From Lycium barbarum (lineage: Eukaryota > Streptophyta > Magnoliopsida > Solanales > Solanaceae): a stretch of DNA of 64,000 bases. Made by a program: the position numbers and the translations under genes. The notes below the pieces were generated by a model that worked only from the letters and a program-made list of their open reading frames with translations, made no database searches and had not been told where the DNA came from. Below are positions 11,601 through 22,994 of this stretch, in pieces. Positions within the stretch are counted from its first letter, which is position 1; the number at the start of each line of letters is the position of its first letter. Location: contig NC_083340.1 in assembly GCF_019175385.1 (NCBI RefSeq), positions 17,372,336 through 17,436,335 on the forward strand, read 5' to 3'.

Positions 11601-13946
11601 TTAATTGATGGTACCACCTCTTCCTCTAGTATTTTGTCTGCCTCCTCTGTTGTTTCTGCCTCTTGCTCTTCCTCTAGGTGATAAATGAGAGTTGTTGATA
11701 GCTTTGTCAAATTCAGAACTTACATTGATTTCCACAAGAGCTTGAGAACCAAAGCTTTCTATCAAAAGATCAGCATGTTCATCACTAGTTTTCTTGTCAT
11801 TGTCACTCAAGTTGTCTGATATGTCTTCATCATGCAAACTTTCACTGTCTACACTCTCATATTCATCAGATTCTTCTGAGCTCATTTCATCTTCATAGTT
11901 ATAGTCATCAGAACTACCTCCATCATCCCCGGATGAGTCGGTTTGGTGACCATTTATGCCAGTAACAATCCCATCACTGCCTTGGTCTTCTTCAAGACTG
12001 GTACCACTGATGAGTTTCAAGTAATTGTGTTGAGTATCTCCAAGATCAATTGGATAGTTCCTCTCACTGTTTTCTGCTTGATTGATCTTAAAGCTAAACA
12101 CTTCATGATCATTAGCTTTGACACTTTGTGTGTCATGGTTGCTCTTGATTGTTGTCGTATTTATGGCATCCTGTTGGTTTTTGTCTTGAGCATTGTTGGT
12201 CCGAGTTGCTTTGAACACAGTATTATCAATTTCTTCCTAAATCATAGTGGTGTCAGTATTGATTTATATCCTGATGTCACTTCTTTGTCCTTTCTCATTG
12301 TTGGTCTCTTTTGTCTAAATCATGTTATTTTGTCTTTCATTGTTATCAACTTCATAATGCTTCTTCCTGCTTCTTCTCTTCTTTTTTTTGTTTTTTGTTG
12401 TTGTTGTTGTCAGTGGCTCCATCATTCACAATGTCCTTTCCTTTTCCAGGAACCTCTTTCAGAACAAGGGCTTTTTGCTGCTCTACATGCTCTTTTATGA
12501 CTATGCCTGTATTTTTCGTATTGTTTTTATTACTTATATCAACATTATGAGTCTGATTTTGAGTGAACTCTTGTGCCTGGTATGTGTCCGCAGTATTTTC
12601 AGCAGTGGAATTTTCATTTTGTTAGTTGCTGGTGTTCATGCTGTTGTTTTGTTGCACATAATGTTGTGCAAATTTCACTTTGTACCCTTCTTTCCTCCTA
12701 AAGACAGTTTGGAAATCATTCTCTTTCTTGTTATCAGCATCTCTTTTCATTTGTTCATCCTTCTGTGCTTTGATTCTAGCATCTCTGGCCTTAGTTCTGC
12801 ATTGGCTTTCAAAATGACCTTGCATTTTGCAGTAAAGACAATAGCTTGAGACCTTTTCATATTCTATGTCAAGCCACTTGCCATCATCTGTAACATCAAG
12901 CCTTTTATAACCTTAACCAAATTTGGTCTTATCTAGGCTTCAGAAGATCGATCTCAACCTTAACCTTAGCAACATTACCCCTAATTTTAGAGTATGTCGC
13001 TTGATCATGAGCAATGGCAACACCAATATCACTAACAAGTCTAGAAACAATTTGCCACTTAAACAAATACCATGCAAGTTGATGGATTAAAATCCAAACA
13101 GGAACAATAGTAGTTTCTTCCTCAGGTTTGAAATCGGCAGTCCATTTGAGGATTTTCATATGAGCTTCTCCTGTATCAATAAATTCTTTTGCAAAAATAT
13201 GATTGTACTAAATAAACATGATGTGGATCAAAATAGGCTATGTCAACCCGACCTGTGAGTTGGAATTGGCTAACAAAAGGTCTTCCTTATTTCATCCATA
13301 GTTGGTTTATTCCGGTAAAACTTACCAATGATGGTTAATCTGCATTCGTTGGCTAAATTGATGAAGTAATCATCAGCATTGAAGAACACTGCCGGTTTCC
13401 CAAGATGAGTTCCATGTCTGATCTCAATTAGATCCTCCTCACTATTCGGAGAGGCTAGTCGATCTTGAACAATTGCTGCAAAGGTCGGTTGTGAAATAAC
13501 AGGTTTGGTATAAGAATTAGTTCCACTATTTCCCCCATAGCAGTTTTTTCCTTCTTGGTTGTTTACCAACAGAGGTTTGAAAGGGTTAGGGTTCACATGT
13601 GGGTTTGTATTTGAGGCTTGCATGTGTTGTTTGTTAATCAGGTTTGGATCAATGATTTTGGGTTGTGTCCGGTCAAAATTTGAAGAAATTTTGGGTAAAG
13701 GAGGGTTGGGGTTTTGCTTATTAGACTGATTAGGTTGCTCAGATGTGGTGAAATTTTGGTTTGGCAGGGTATTTTATGGTGATTTTCATTCACATTGGTG
13801 TTTCCGGTGGTGGTTGGTGTGGAGGGGATGGTATCAGTGGCAGTAGTTCCAGCCAAAGTAGCCGTTACAGGGGCTTCAATTTGACCGTTTTTTGTTTTGT
13901 CAGGTGGGTCGGGGGGTTGGGAAGGGATCGTATTATTAGACTTCAT
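11601..13946 (-). pseudogene. LINE ORF1 (gag-like, DUF4283 plus zinc knuckle), broken
   Basis: Remains of the LINE nucleic-acid-binding ORF1, read in pieces in different frames: 13946-13638 (Pro/Thr-rich start), 13623-13270, 13159-12929, 12825-12622 and 12218-11601. The third piece has the DUF4283 pattern (PVWILIHQLAWYL, SDIGVAIAHDQAT). The fourth opens beside a CCHC-like knuckle, YCKMQGHFESQC. The last is a Ser/Asp/Glu-rich tail ending in RGRARGRNNRGGRQ. The joints need frameshifts or pass stops. Plant L1 ORF1 proteins have this layout and bind the element RNA; this copy is unlikely to make one. Confidence 0.85.
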
Positions 13947-13997
13947 AGAGAGAAGTCAGAGCAAAGATTTTAGAGAGAGAGTATTATTAAGATCTAT

Positions 13998-14075
13998 GTA
14001 CAATAGACTCTTGTGGTCCGGCCCTTTCCCGGACCCCGCGCATAGCGGGAGCTTAGTGCACCGAACTGCCCTTAG
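13998..14075 (+). mobile_element. 5'-truncated Au SINE inserted in the LINE leader
   Basis: The segment contains TTGTGGTCCGGCCC, GGACCCCGCGCATAGCGGG and GCTTAGTGCACCG, the 3' half of Au SINE as known from grasses and Solanaceae. It is bracketed by TATTATTAAGATCTAT (13982-13997) and TGTTATTAAGATCTAT (14076-14091), 15 of 16 bases matching, a typical SINE target duplication. The 5' tRNA-like part with A and B boxes is missing. Confidence 0.88.
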
Positions 14076-14128
14076 TGTTATTAAGATCTATTTTAGGTAT
14101 TTAGCTTAACGCGAAAAGAAAACCCTTT

Positions 14129-14755
14129 GATTTGTTTTTCAAGGGGTTAGTGTTCGTATTTGTTTGGAAAGAATAATTTTTTCGGTTTACCACATGCTTT
14201 TTTCACAAGTAAAATGCCATTAAAGACCTTATTGAAAATTATATAAATAGGGAAGTAGGAAAGTGAAGTCATAATTAGCGAACTTGGCCCATCACATACT
14301 ATTTCAATCTTAAATACTTATGTTTGCTAAGTTTTGTTTAACATCAAATTGGGAGGCTTATAGTTGTACGGATTGTGGGATCATGGGATAGACAGGCCAC
14401 CGACGATGTCGTTTTCTTTATATTTATGTCTCTTTCCTCTAATCTTTGAGAAACTAAAGAATTAATATTAATAAATATTAAAGCACAGAAGTTCCCCCCC
14501 CCCCCCCCCCCCCCCCGCCCAAACAAAAAAAATAAGGAAATGAACCAATCACCGACACATATCGTTTTGTGTTTTCTTTTACTTTATTCTTTGATTTGTT
14601 TATTTCTCATTCTTAATATCAAAAAGGGAATTGTCTCGTTGGATGCCTCGCCTCTAACAAGGAAAGTAATCATAATCGGTAATTAAGTTTTTAAAAGTAT
14701 AACTTTATCCTTTTATGCATGCAAAGTATTCACTAAATATATTAAAAAAAATACA
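14129..14755. other. Intergenic with a C homopolymer
   Basis: No gene. A run of 23 C at 14494-14516 followed by GCCC is the only marked feature; its length is uncertain in any assembly. Confidence 0.5.
14494..14516. repeat. Poly(C) tract, 23 bases
   Basis: Uninterrupted C run; unusual in AT-rich DNA. Confidence 0.95.
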
Positions 14756-14757
14756 TA

Positions 14758-14970
14758 CTCCCTCCATTTTAATTTATGTGACTCATTTAACTGGGCACGA
14801 CATTTATAAAAGAATAAAGACTTTTGAAATTTGTAGTTCAAAATAAGTCTTGAATATTTATGTGGTTGTAAATCATTTCATAAAGTGAATTTGTTTTCAA
14901 ATTAAAAAAACAATCATTTATTTTGACATAATTAAAAAAAATAGGTTCACATAGATTAAAACTGAGGGAG
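14758..14970. mobile_element. Stowaway-like MITE, 213 bp
   Basis: Begins CTCCCTCCATTTTAATTTA and ends TAGATTAAAACTGAGGGAG, an inverted pair, after a TA on the left. The right-hand TA is mutated (TC). The element at 60341-60557 shares interior phrases (ACTGGGCACG, GACTTTTGAA, TAAATCATT), so both belong to one family. Confidence 0.85.
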
Positions 14971-15021
14971 TCCAATCTTTACTTTTTGCAATCCTGACAA
15001 AACCATAAGAAACAAGTGAAA

Positions 15022-15740
15022 ATGTTTATGTGCACGCATACTCTGACGGTAGTCTGACTCCATCCAAAAAGAAAAGAGAGATTCAGAGAAAATAATGCTA
15101 TACAATATATCTCTGTCTTCGAGAGTATATATTTTCATTTACGGCAGAATAAATGCACAATCACTCAAATTTATCACTGAATTTTATTTATACATTTGAA
15201 CTAAGGTCTATTTATTGAAAAAAAGTTAGGCATCTCCCTCTCAAATTTTGGAAAAACTTTTTTATGTGCACGCATACTCTGACCCCATCCAAAAAGAAAA
15301 GAGAGATTCAGAGAAAATAATACTCCCTCCGGATCAAAAAGAGAGTTCACTTAGTCATTTACACACTCTTTAAAATACTAACTCCTAAATAAAAATAGGT
15401 TATTTGACTAAACTACCCCTAATTAAATAGACATTAAGATATGATCATATAACACTTAATAGGGGCAAATATGAAAAAACAAGATTAACTCTTTCTTGAT
15501 TTGCTAAGTGTACTCTTTTTTTTTAATCCAAGAAAAAAAAAAAAGTGGACTCTTTTTTTTATCCGAAGAGAGTACTATACAATCTCTCTATCTTCTAGAG
15601 TATATATTTTCATTTACGGCAGAATAAATGCACAATCCCTCAAATTTGTCACTGAATTTTATTTAAACATTGGAAATAAGGTCTATTTATTGATAAAAAG
15701 TTAGGCATCTCCATCTCAAATTTTGGAAAAACTTTTGTGC
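15022..15740. repeat. Tandem duplication of about 240 bp, second unit split by a MITE
   Basis: TATGTGCACGCATACTCTGAC, ATCCAAAAAGAAAAGAGAG, ATTTTCATTTACGGCAGAA and GTTAGGCATCTCC occur in the same order in unit one (about 15022-15262) and unit two (about 15263-15322 plus 15573-15740). Confidence 0.9.
15323..15572. mobile_element. Stowaway-like MITE, 250 bp
   Basis: Starts CTCCCTCCGGATCAAAAAG and ends TTTTATCCGAAGAGAG, flanked by TA at 15321-15322 and 15573-15574. Unit one of the surrounding tandem duplication shows the unoccupied site (AAATAATGCTATACAA), giving direct evidence of insertion. Confidence 0.9.
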
Positions 15741-16620
15741 ATGATCTCAAATACCTATTCTGTAAATAGATTAAGCATAAGGTTTTACAGCTTATTGAGG
15801 CTAACACATATATTTGAAAAAATTGATATATTTTAAGCGGTTGACTTATCCAGATAATGAGCGTTTGAGAACACATATAGAAACTTTTTTAAAATTTGAG
15901 CCGGAAGTATCGAAAGTATCTAATTGAATAACACTTTATATCATGTATTCAGGTGGTCAAAATGAAATAAGCTATTGTATGAGTGTCTAAACGAAAACTA
16001 CTAACAAATTCAAGGACTAAGATACATCTCACCCTTATTTTGTCATTTCGAAAATAATATTTTTACTTTTTTTTTCGGAGGATATATAAAATTACAATAA
16101 TGTCGTGCAGAGAGAGAGAGACCAAAAACCTACATCTATTGGAAATATGTAGGTGATGACCACCTCTCCTTCCTTTAACTAGCTTTCTCAATCGGGCAAT
16201 TATGTATTTTTTGTAAATGTATTTCTTTAGGGATTAAGGTAATTATTGTAAAAGAAAAAAAAAATACTCTTCAGTCTTCAATAGTTTTCAAGAGCGAAAC
16301 CCTGAAATTTGCAACCACCATTAGTTTGTATGAGAAAATAGTTTGAAAAAGAAAAATTGGCTTAAGCGAAAGGAAATTAAATGTTCGATGAGAATTGAAC
16401 TTTACATGTGCGACATCTAAGATAAGAGTTCGAACTTTAAGCATGTGACGTGCATGGAAACAATTCTGATAATAACCTTCTAGCCTTCTACTCAATTCGC
16501 AGTATTCAAGTTCTTAATTACTATTATATATAAGCAAGGATATAGAGCTTTTGTCGTCCTCACATACCACAATCCATTGATGATGAAGCTGCTACGTGGG
16601 CTGTTGCTTGCTTTTTTCTG
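15741..16620. other. Intergenic, nothing supported
   Basis: AT-rich DNA; short open frames only. Confidence 0.4.
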
Positions 16621-16623
16621 TAA

Positions 16624-16905
16624 GTGGTCGTTTGGTTTAAGGTATAACATGGGTTATGCCGGTACTAATTTTTATACCACGTTTGGTATAAGGTATAGAT
16701 TTATCTCGGGATTATTTTATACCTTGTACCAAACGTGGTATAAAAATTAGTGCTGGAATAACTCAACTTATACCTTCTTAACCCACTTATACTGGTATTA
16801 TTTTATACCATCTTTCAGATGGTATAAAATAATACCAACAGATGGTATAAATTAGTCCCGGGATTGTAATCCCGGGACTATTTTGACCTCAAACCAAACG
16901 ACCAC
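16624..16905. mobile_element. Tourist-like MITE, 282 bp, rich in internal palindromes
   Basis: Perfect inverted ends GTGGTCGTTTGGTTT and AAACCAAACGACCAC, flanked by TAA (16621-16623 and 16906-16908). Internally ACCACGTTTGGTATAAG pairs with its complement 50 bases on, and TCCCGGGATT pairs with AATCCCGGGA, so the transcript would fold strongly. Non-coding. Confidence 0.9.
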
Positions 16906-16908
16906 TAA

Positions 16909-19900
16909 ATGTTTACCTTTGTCATTGTTCCTTTCTTAAGACGCACAGGCCACATGGGCCTTTGTTATTGGTTAATATTGGAGCAATAACCTTTTGTGAT
17001 TATTTTGTTCCTTAATTATTTTTACTCCGTCTCTAGTAACTAATGGATCTTTTTAAAAATCACTATATCGATATATTTTTCGTGTAATTTCGAATATCTA
17101 AAAATTAATTCTAGAATATTGAATTAATCTAATTCAATTTAGCTCTAAAAATTAGTCAAATTACCTTTTGAAAACGAAACGTGACAAATATTTTGAGACA
17201 GTATTATTTGTCCTATACGTTATGGTTAAAAAAAATTATTGTGTTAGATGATTCTAGAAGATGAAAAAATAAGTAATTTTGTTAATACAGGTGAAAATAA
17301 AATACATTATTAAACTCTTAAATGAGTTTAAGATAAGAACAAAATGGGTTTGAAGCAGGTCGGAGTTAGAGTGATGGCTATGAATTTGGTCGGATCCGAA
17401 AATTTTGGTTTAAACTCTGCATTTGTTTTAAAAATTCATTGATTATGTATAGATTGTTAATTTAGAACCAAATAACTTAAAAGATTAGAATTCGGAACTC
17501 ATAAACTTTAAATCCTGACTCCTCATCTGATTTGAAATAAATAATTTCAACAATGAAAGTTAAAATATTAAATGAGTGAAATGAAAGTTTTGCTTTCATA
17601 TATTACAAATTTACTTATTTAAAGTTTTAATTATTATGCAGTAAAAAAGTGTAACTTAATTATATTGCTTTAATTATAATGTCTACTTTTATATTTTAAT
17701 TTTAAGCTCGGGCCTCATAAAACTTGTCTTGTTAATAAAGAAGCAAATAAGTTTGAGAGCTTAAGGGGTTTAAGGTTCAATGTTGTTCACATTAGATCCT
17801 CTAATGTTAGCAAATTCTAAACTATTAAATATTATTGAAATAATTATGTCTAGGTAAGAGTAAGTAGCGTGAGTTCGAATTTACATTATGAGAATTCAAA
17901 AGATACAAAGAAGTAATCATCCGACGAAAACAAAGGAATTTAACATCTAATGTATATATTGTAATTTTCGATTTTAACCCCCTATTGTGGAAGATTTGTA
18001 TAACTAACTCCAATTAGTTGTTGTTATATATTTATTTATTTTTAAATTATTTTTTTATTATATAGGAATAGGGGAAAGGAAAATGAGAGGGAGAGTTATA
18101 ATGTGAGAATTTGAACCCTGATTGTGAAAGTTATCAATTAATTGAGCTACTGAATCCTATTTTGTTGTTATATGTGTGTTGTTCAGTGTACAATTTGAAA
18201 GCGACAGAATTACAAAATGAAAGAATTAAGTACATACGAACATGCATATAATAAATACTTTTGACAGCTGTCTGCTACTTGCATGACCTGACCTAAAGGA
18301 TAAACGTTTTTCAATCAATTTCACATTGCCTTCACGACGAAAAAATCAGCAAATTAGTATTTTCTTGTTTTTCATGGGTTGAGATTTTTGTTTAAAACCA
18401 CGCACTTTGGGATAACTAAGGGTAGAAAAGAGAGAGAAAAAATACTTATGAGTCCTAAGAAACTGGTATTCAAACAGCGACTTTTGCCCATTAACTTGCA
18501 TTTGAAAAGTATTTGCTGGAAATTTACTTTAAAGTTTAAATTAAGGATCGAAATAGCAAATGGATCGGAGAAGAGACTGAAATAATATTATGCTTGATGA
18601 ATGCAACTACTATACAAGTACAATATGGTGTATTTATAAATTATAATAATCAACATGTACAGAACCAGGACTAAGTAATCTAACCTTAAACACGAGTACA
18701 AAAGATATACACTAGATAAATACGTTATCAGAGAAAACCAGTTGATGTCAAATATTATACACTTAAAACGAAAGGTATCAGTTATGCCAATCCAGTTCCT
18801 TTCACCATAAAATTATTAACCACAGCATTAATTTTGATAAGAAGGAAGCAAATAATTAAGTCTGACTTTCGTGAAGATATTTCCAATTTATATATATCAC
18901 TTTGGAAGTCGGATTCTTCTTCAACTAAATCACATCATGAATTTGCACCATTTGAAGGCGATAAATTTTGAAAATGAAAGAATTAAATTGTTCGTAAACA
19001 AGCATGTATCATGTACGTATGTAATAATAGTGCATTAATTTCTTGAAAGGTAAGTGTCACCTCTTGCATGGCAACACGTAAACGATAGATTGTTCCAATC
19101 AATCTCAGTTTGCCTTCACTGGACCCTATGAATATACTACGAATAATTCTGTCTTCCTTTTCTTCTTTCTTTTTCTAAATTAATTTTCTTTTTGCTTGTT
19201 TGTCTTTTTCCCCTTTTAGTTGACTGGAGTTACGTCGAACATTATACAATAGAGGAAAACTTATTATTCAAGAGTAATAATGCGCTTTGTTATGTTGGTA
19301 ACAAGTTTTACATATATGTAGATACATATTAATTCACTAATCTACTTCTATGGGGATCGAGCCATGATTTTATTGAGATATATAAAATATGAAGAAGTGA
19401 ATATATATAGGCATAGCTATAAGTTAAGGGGATACAACATATTATATGTAAGAAATAATTTTAATTTTAAAAATACACTATAATTTTTTTGATAAATGTC
19501 GAACCCTTGGCCCCTCACGCCGTCCATGCCTACTCAGGACTATACCTTAATTATGTCCCCTTTACGCGAGTAAAATTGGGATGATACGAACCTAATTATA
19601 CATTATTAATTAGAAATTACAATAATTCCAATATTTTTAAACAGTAACAACTTTTGAAGAGCTTTAAATATTGTGGTTAATATTTGTAATTCTAGTATTT
19701 TAGCGTGGATATTAGCTTTATCTTTCAGTATTTTATAACCAGATTAGCTTGACTTTTCTTTAATCTAACAAAATTACGGCACGCTTTGCCAAAAAAATAG
19801 AAGGGGCGCTTATTTAGTTTTTACTCCACTCAGATAATTAGGCAATCACTTTATTGCAGTTCTTACGGGTACTTCGATTAAATACTTCATTAAATACCCT

Positions 19901-20102
19901 CTAAAGTACAATATAATTCGGTGTTCCATTGGGAGCATATGAATGAGATCACATTATAAGGTGGACCCTTCCAATGGTGAGAACGTGAGGAATATTGATG
20001 GAATTGCGGTGCTAAGAATAGCGTTTATTTTCCTTTCTTTTATTGTGATGAGATCAACGCGTTTCTTAGTTTTGTTGGATACTAACACATAATCGCGGAT
20101 AT
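16909..20102. other. Long intergenic stretch without a recognised gene
   Basis: About 3.2 kb of AT-rich DNA. The open frames at 17825-18013 and 18379-18585 are short and lack domains. No RNA gene or clear transposon end was seen; diverged repeat remains are likely. Confidence 0.4.
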
Positions 20103-20112
20103 CCCCCTAAAC

Positions 20113-20542
20113 GAGAAAAGGACCAAAATCATCCATAATGTTTGGGTTTGGATCAAAATCATACATATTCTTTCACATGGTGCACTAATAGTACATTATG
20201 TTTGCATAAGTGGTGCACTTTTAGTCACAATCCCAAATAAATTTAATGGAAAAGAACAAAAATGCCCCTGAACTTTTAGAAAAGGTATAAAAATACCCTT
20301 TATTCATCTATTTTGCTAAAACTACCCCTCAATTCAACTTTTTGAAAATTTATTCCCCTTGACTAACGGACAACACTAATTTTTTTTTTTTTAAAAAAAA
20401 AATAAATTGCACATGACATTTTATTACTGAAAAATTGATTTATTCTTTTAAAAAGAAATCTGAAAAATCGTTATTTGTAGAATAAGGAAAAATAATTTTT
20501 CAACATCCATTTCTTTAAAAAAACAAATGTAGTAAGCCTTTT

Positions 20543-20606
<64 letters not shown>

Positions 20607-21328
20607 CAGAATTGGATTTTCATTAAAACATGTGGAATTTTTTTAAGTTTGGAAAAAAAAATTTAACGGGTGGAAACCCCATTTCTTTTTTAGAAAATTC
20701 AATTTTTAAATCTGAAAAACTGATTGTTTTTTTAAGTAAAATGTGCAAAACTAATACTCCATAATTTTCTTCTAGATTTAAAAAAAGATAGTTTTCTGGT
20801 TTTTTTTTAAACACAGTTTTTCCATAAAAAATTTAATTTTTTCAGATTTTTATAAAAATCCAATTTTTCACATTTTGAAAAGAAAAAAAAATTAGTGTTG
20901 TCCGTTAGTCAAGGTTTTACTCGTTAAAAAAAAGTTTTCCAAATTTAAAAAAATTCCAAGGTTTCAGATTTCTTTTTAAAAGAATAAATCAATTTTTCAG
21001 TAATAAAATTTCAGTAATAAAATGTCATGTGCAATTTATTTATTTATTTTTTAAAAAAAAATTAGTGTTGTCCGTTAGTCAAGGGGAATAAATTCTCAAA
21101 AAGTTGAATTGAGGGGTAGTTTTAGCAAAATAGATGAATAAAGGGTATTTTTATACCTTTTCTAAAAGTTCAGGGGCATTTTTGTTCTTTTCCGTTAAAT
21201 TTATTTGGGATTGTGACTAAAAGTGCACCACTTATGCAAACATAATGTACTATTAGTGCACCATGTGAAAGAATATGTATGATTTTGATCCAAACCCAAA
21301 CATTATGGATGATTTTGGTCCTTTTCTC
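20113..21328. mobile_element. Mutator-type non-autonomous element, long inverted arms, 1,216 bp
   Basis: Begins GAGAAAAGGACCAAAATCAT and ends with its complement GGTCCTTTTCTC. The arms match almost base for base for more than 250 bp (20113-20375 against about 21060-21328). A 10-bp duplication, CCCCCTAAAC, flanks it at 20103-20112 and 21329-21338; 9-10 bp is typical of Mutator-like elements. The middle has an (AT)n tract and A/T-rich runs but no transposase. Nearly identical arms suggest a young element. Confidence 0.9.
20546..20605. repeat. (AT)n microsatellite
   Basis: About 60 bases of alternating AT inside the long-arm element at 20113-21328. Confidence 0.95.
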
Positions 21329-21338
21329 CCCCCTAAAC

Positions 21339-21959
21339 CATAATTATATTATAGATATTTCTAAATTTATTATTGAAATTATTTCATCTTATTAGTTGAG
21401 TTCCAATTTTGGGAACTGAAAACCTTTTTGGTATAAATTGCTCTACTTGTTGGCATTGACTGATCCAATTTTCTTACTAAGGGGTCCAATTAAATATGAC
21501 TAATAAATTAAGAAAAATTTAAAGGATATTTATCATCTACAATTTACATAAAAAAATTATCTTTCTATATAGTATAATATAATTTCTTCTCAATCCAAGT
21601 TTGTTAGTAATTTATCCCATGCAAATCTTAATTAATCTAATAAATTAATTCTAAATACCAAATAATCAACAAGTACTTCGCATGATAAAGAAATTAGGCC
21701 AAGGAAAATAATATGGCACGTTATAATGTGATGCCACTATTTGGAGAATTAAAACTAGTTGTTCTTTTTATGCACTCGTAGAGAATTAATATAAAGTGTG
21801 ATTCTCCATATATAGGGGGCATATGGCATGTGCAATCTTCCCCAAATTCCATGTGACCCTCCCTGCCTTAGTGCCTCTTCTCGTACTCTCGGGCTGGTAT
21901 ATGAGGCGACTCTTAATGATGTTAGGTGAGTAGTATAATAAACTTTGATATTTTTATCC
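21339..21959. other. Intergenic, nothing supported
   Basis: AT-rich, no credible ORF. Confidence 0.4.
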
Positions 21960-22075
21960 ATAGTAAATAATAACATAATCGGTGTAATCATACAAGTGAC
22001 CTCTGGGAAGAGTAGGATGTATGCTTACCTTATCTTTATCTTTGCGTTATAGATAAGTTGTTTTCGATATACCTT
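21960..22075 (-). mobile_element. TS-SINE-like 3' fragment, reverse orientation
   Basis: GGTGTAATCATACAAGTGA followed by CTCTGGGAAGAGTAGGATG and TATGCTTACC is the reverse complement of the same 3' module as at 5715-5816. The tail on the left has degenerated. No A or B box seen. Confidence 0.5.
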
Positions 22076-22985
22076 CAACTCAAACGAAACATGGCCGATG
22101 CAAATATAGTGTATTTAATTTAAACGGAAGCAGAATAGAGTTAATAAGATGGAGTAGAAAGGCTAACTTTTCATTTGTAAACCGATAGCGAAAAAAAATT
22201 GTAAAAATATTTACTTTTACAAATGCCGAAAAAATTAGATATAATTAGATATTTCCTGTGTTTAAGTTTCATTTCTCGTTTAACCATAAATGATACTTTA
22301 ATATGAAAATAAAAATTTAGTTAACATTTTTGAAGTAAAAAGATGATTTTCACCAAAAAAAAAATATGTTTTCATTTTAACGTTTATGTCCAAACACAAA
22401 AAAACTTTAAAATACTCTTCTTTCACCATAACTTGAAATAATGTTTTTCTTTAGAAAAAAATATTTTTCAAATAATATCTTGCCATCCCTATTTTTTTCC
22501 AATCCAGTTCCTGGATCAGCGCAAACCTCAAGATGGCCCATTCTTGTCTACAGTGTGCCGACACAAATAAGGTTGTCCAATTAAGGATCCAAAAGTTGAA
22601 GTCTAAAGTGCATATTAAAAATAGTTTTTTTTTTGTTTTTTTAATCTTTTCATTGCCAAGTTTATCATATTAGGATAGAACAAATTATTTTTAAAATTTT
22701 ACTTTTATCATTAAGTAATTAGTATCTCTCAAACTTATCAGAATATTTACTAGTTAAATTTAGATTTTTAAATATAATAAATAAATATAATCAATCTGAA
22801 TGAATAAAAGGGAACGGATGGAGTATTATAGATTACTTCAAGTTGAAGGTGACTTGTTGAGCATGACTTTATTTTGTTTCTTCTGTATGGTTTTATTTAC
22901 ACTTAGTCCATGATTGACAAATTACAGGTCAGTAGTTAGTTGTATAGATATTCATATGGGGACATGCGGCGCACAATTCTAAGGT
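22076..22985. other. Intergenic with a possible MITE end
   Basis: No gene. GGGAACGGATGGAGTA near 22811-22826 looks like one end of a Stowaway-like MITE, but I could not place its other end. Confidence 0.4.
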
Positions 22986-22994
22986 GTCAACTCA

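Larger units (their letters stand above)
7127..14114 (-). mobile_element. Near full-length, inactive L1-type LINE retrotransposon
   Basis: A 7-kb non-LTR element read on the minus strand. Its 3' end is an A-rich tail seen as the T run at 7127-7139, and its 5' end lies near 14114. A perfect 14-bp target duplication, AAAGAAAACCCTTT, flanks it at 7113-7126 and 14115-14128. In order it encodes a gag-like ORF1, then ORF2 with endonuclease, reverse transcriptase, zf-RVT and RNase H domains, the plan of plant L1 elements that have gained an RNase H. Both ORFs carry several frameshifts and stops, so it cannot move itself. An Au SINE fragment sits in its 5' leader at 13998-14075. Boundaries are well supported by the duplication. 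Confidence 0.93.

Noticed and set aside
11943..12849. Long plus-strand open frames over the LINE
   Set aside because: They are antisense shadows of the LINE ORF1, whose minus-strand domains are recognisable.
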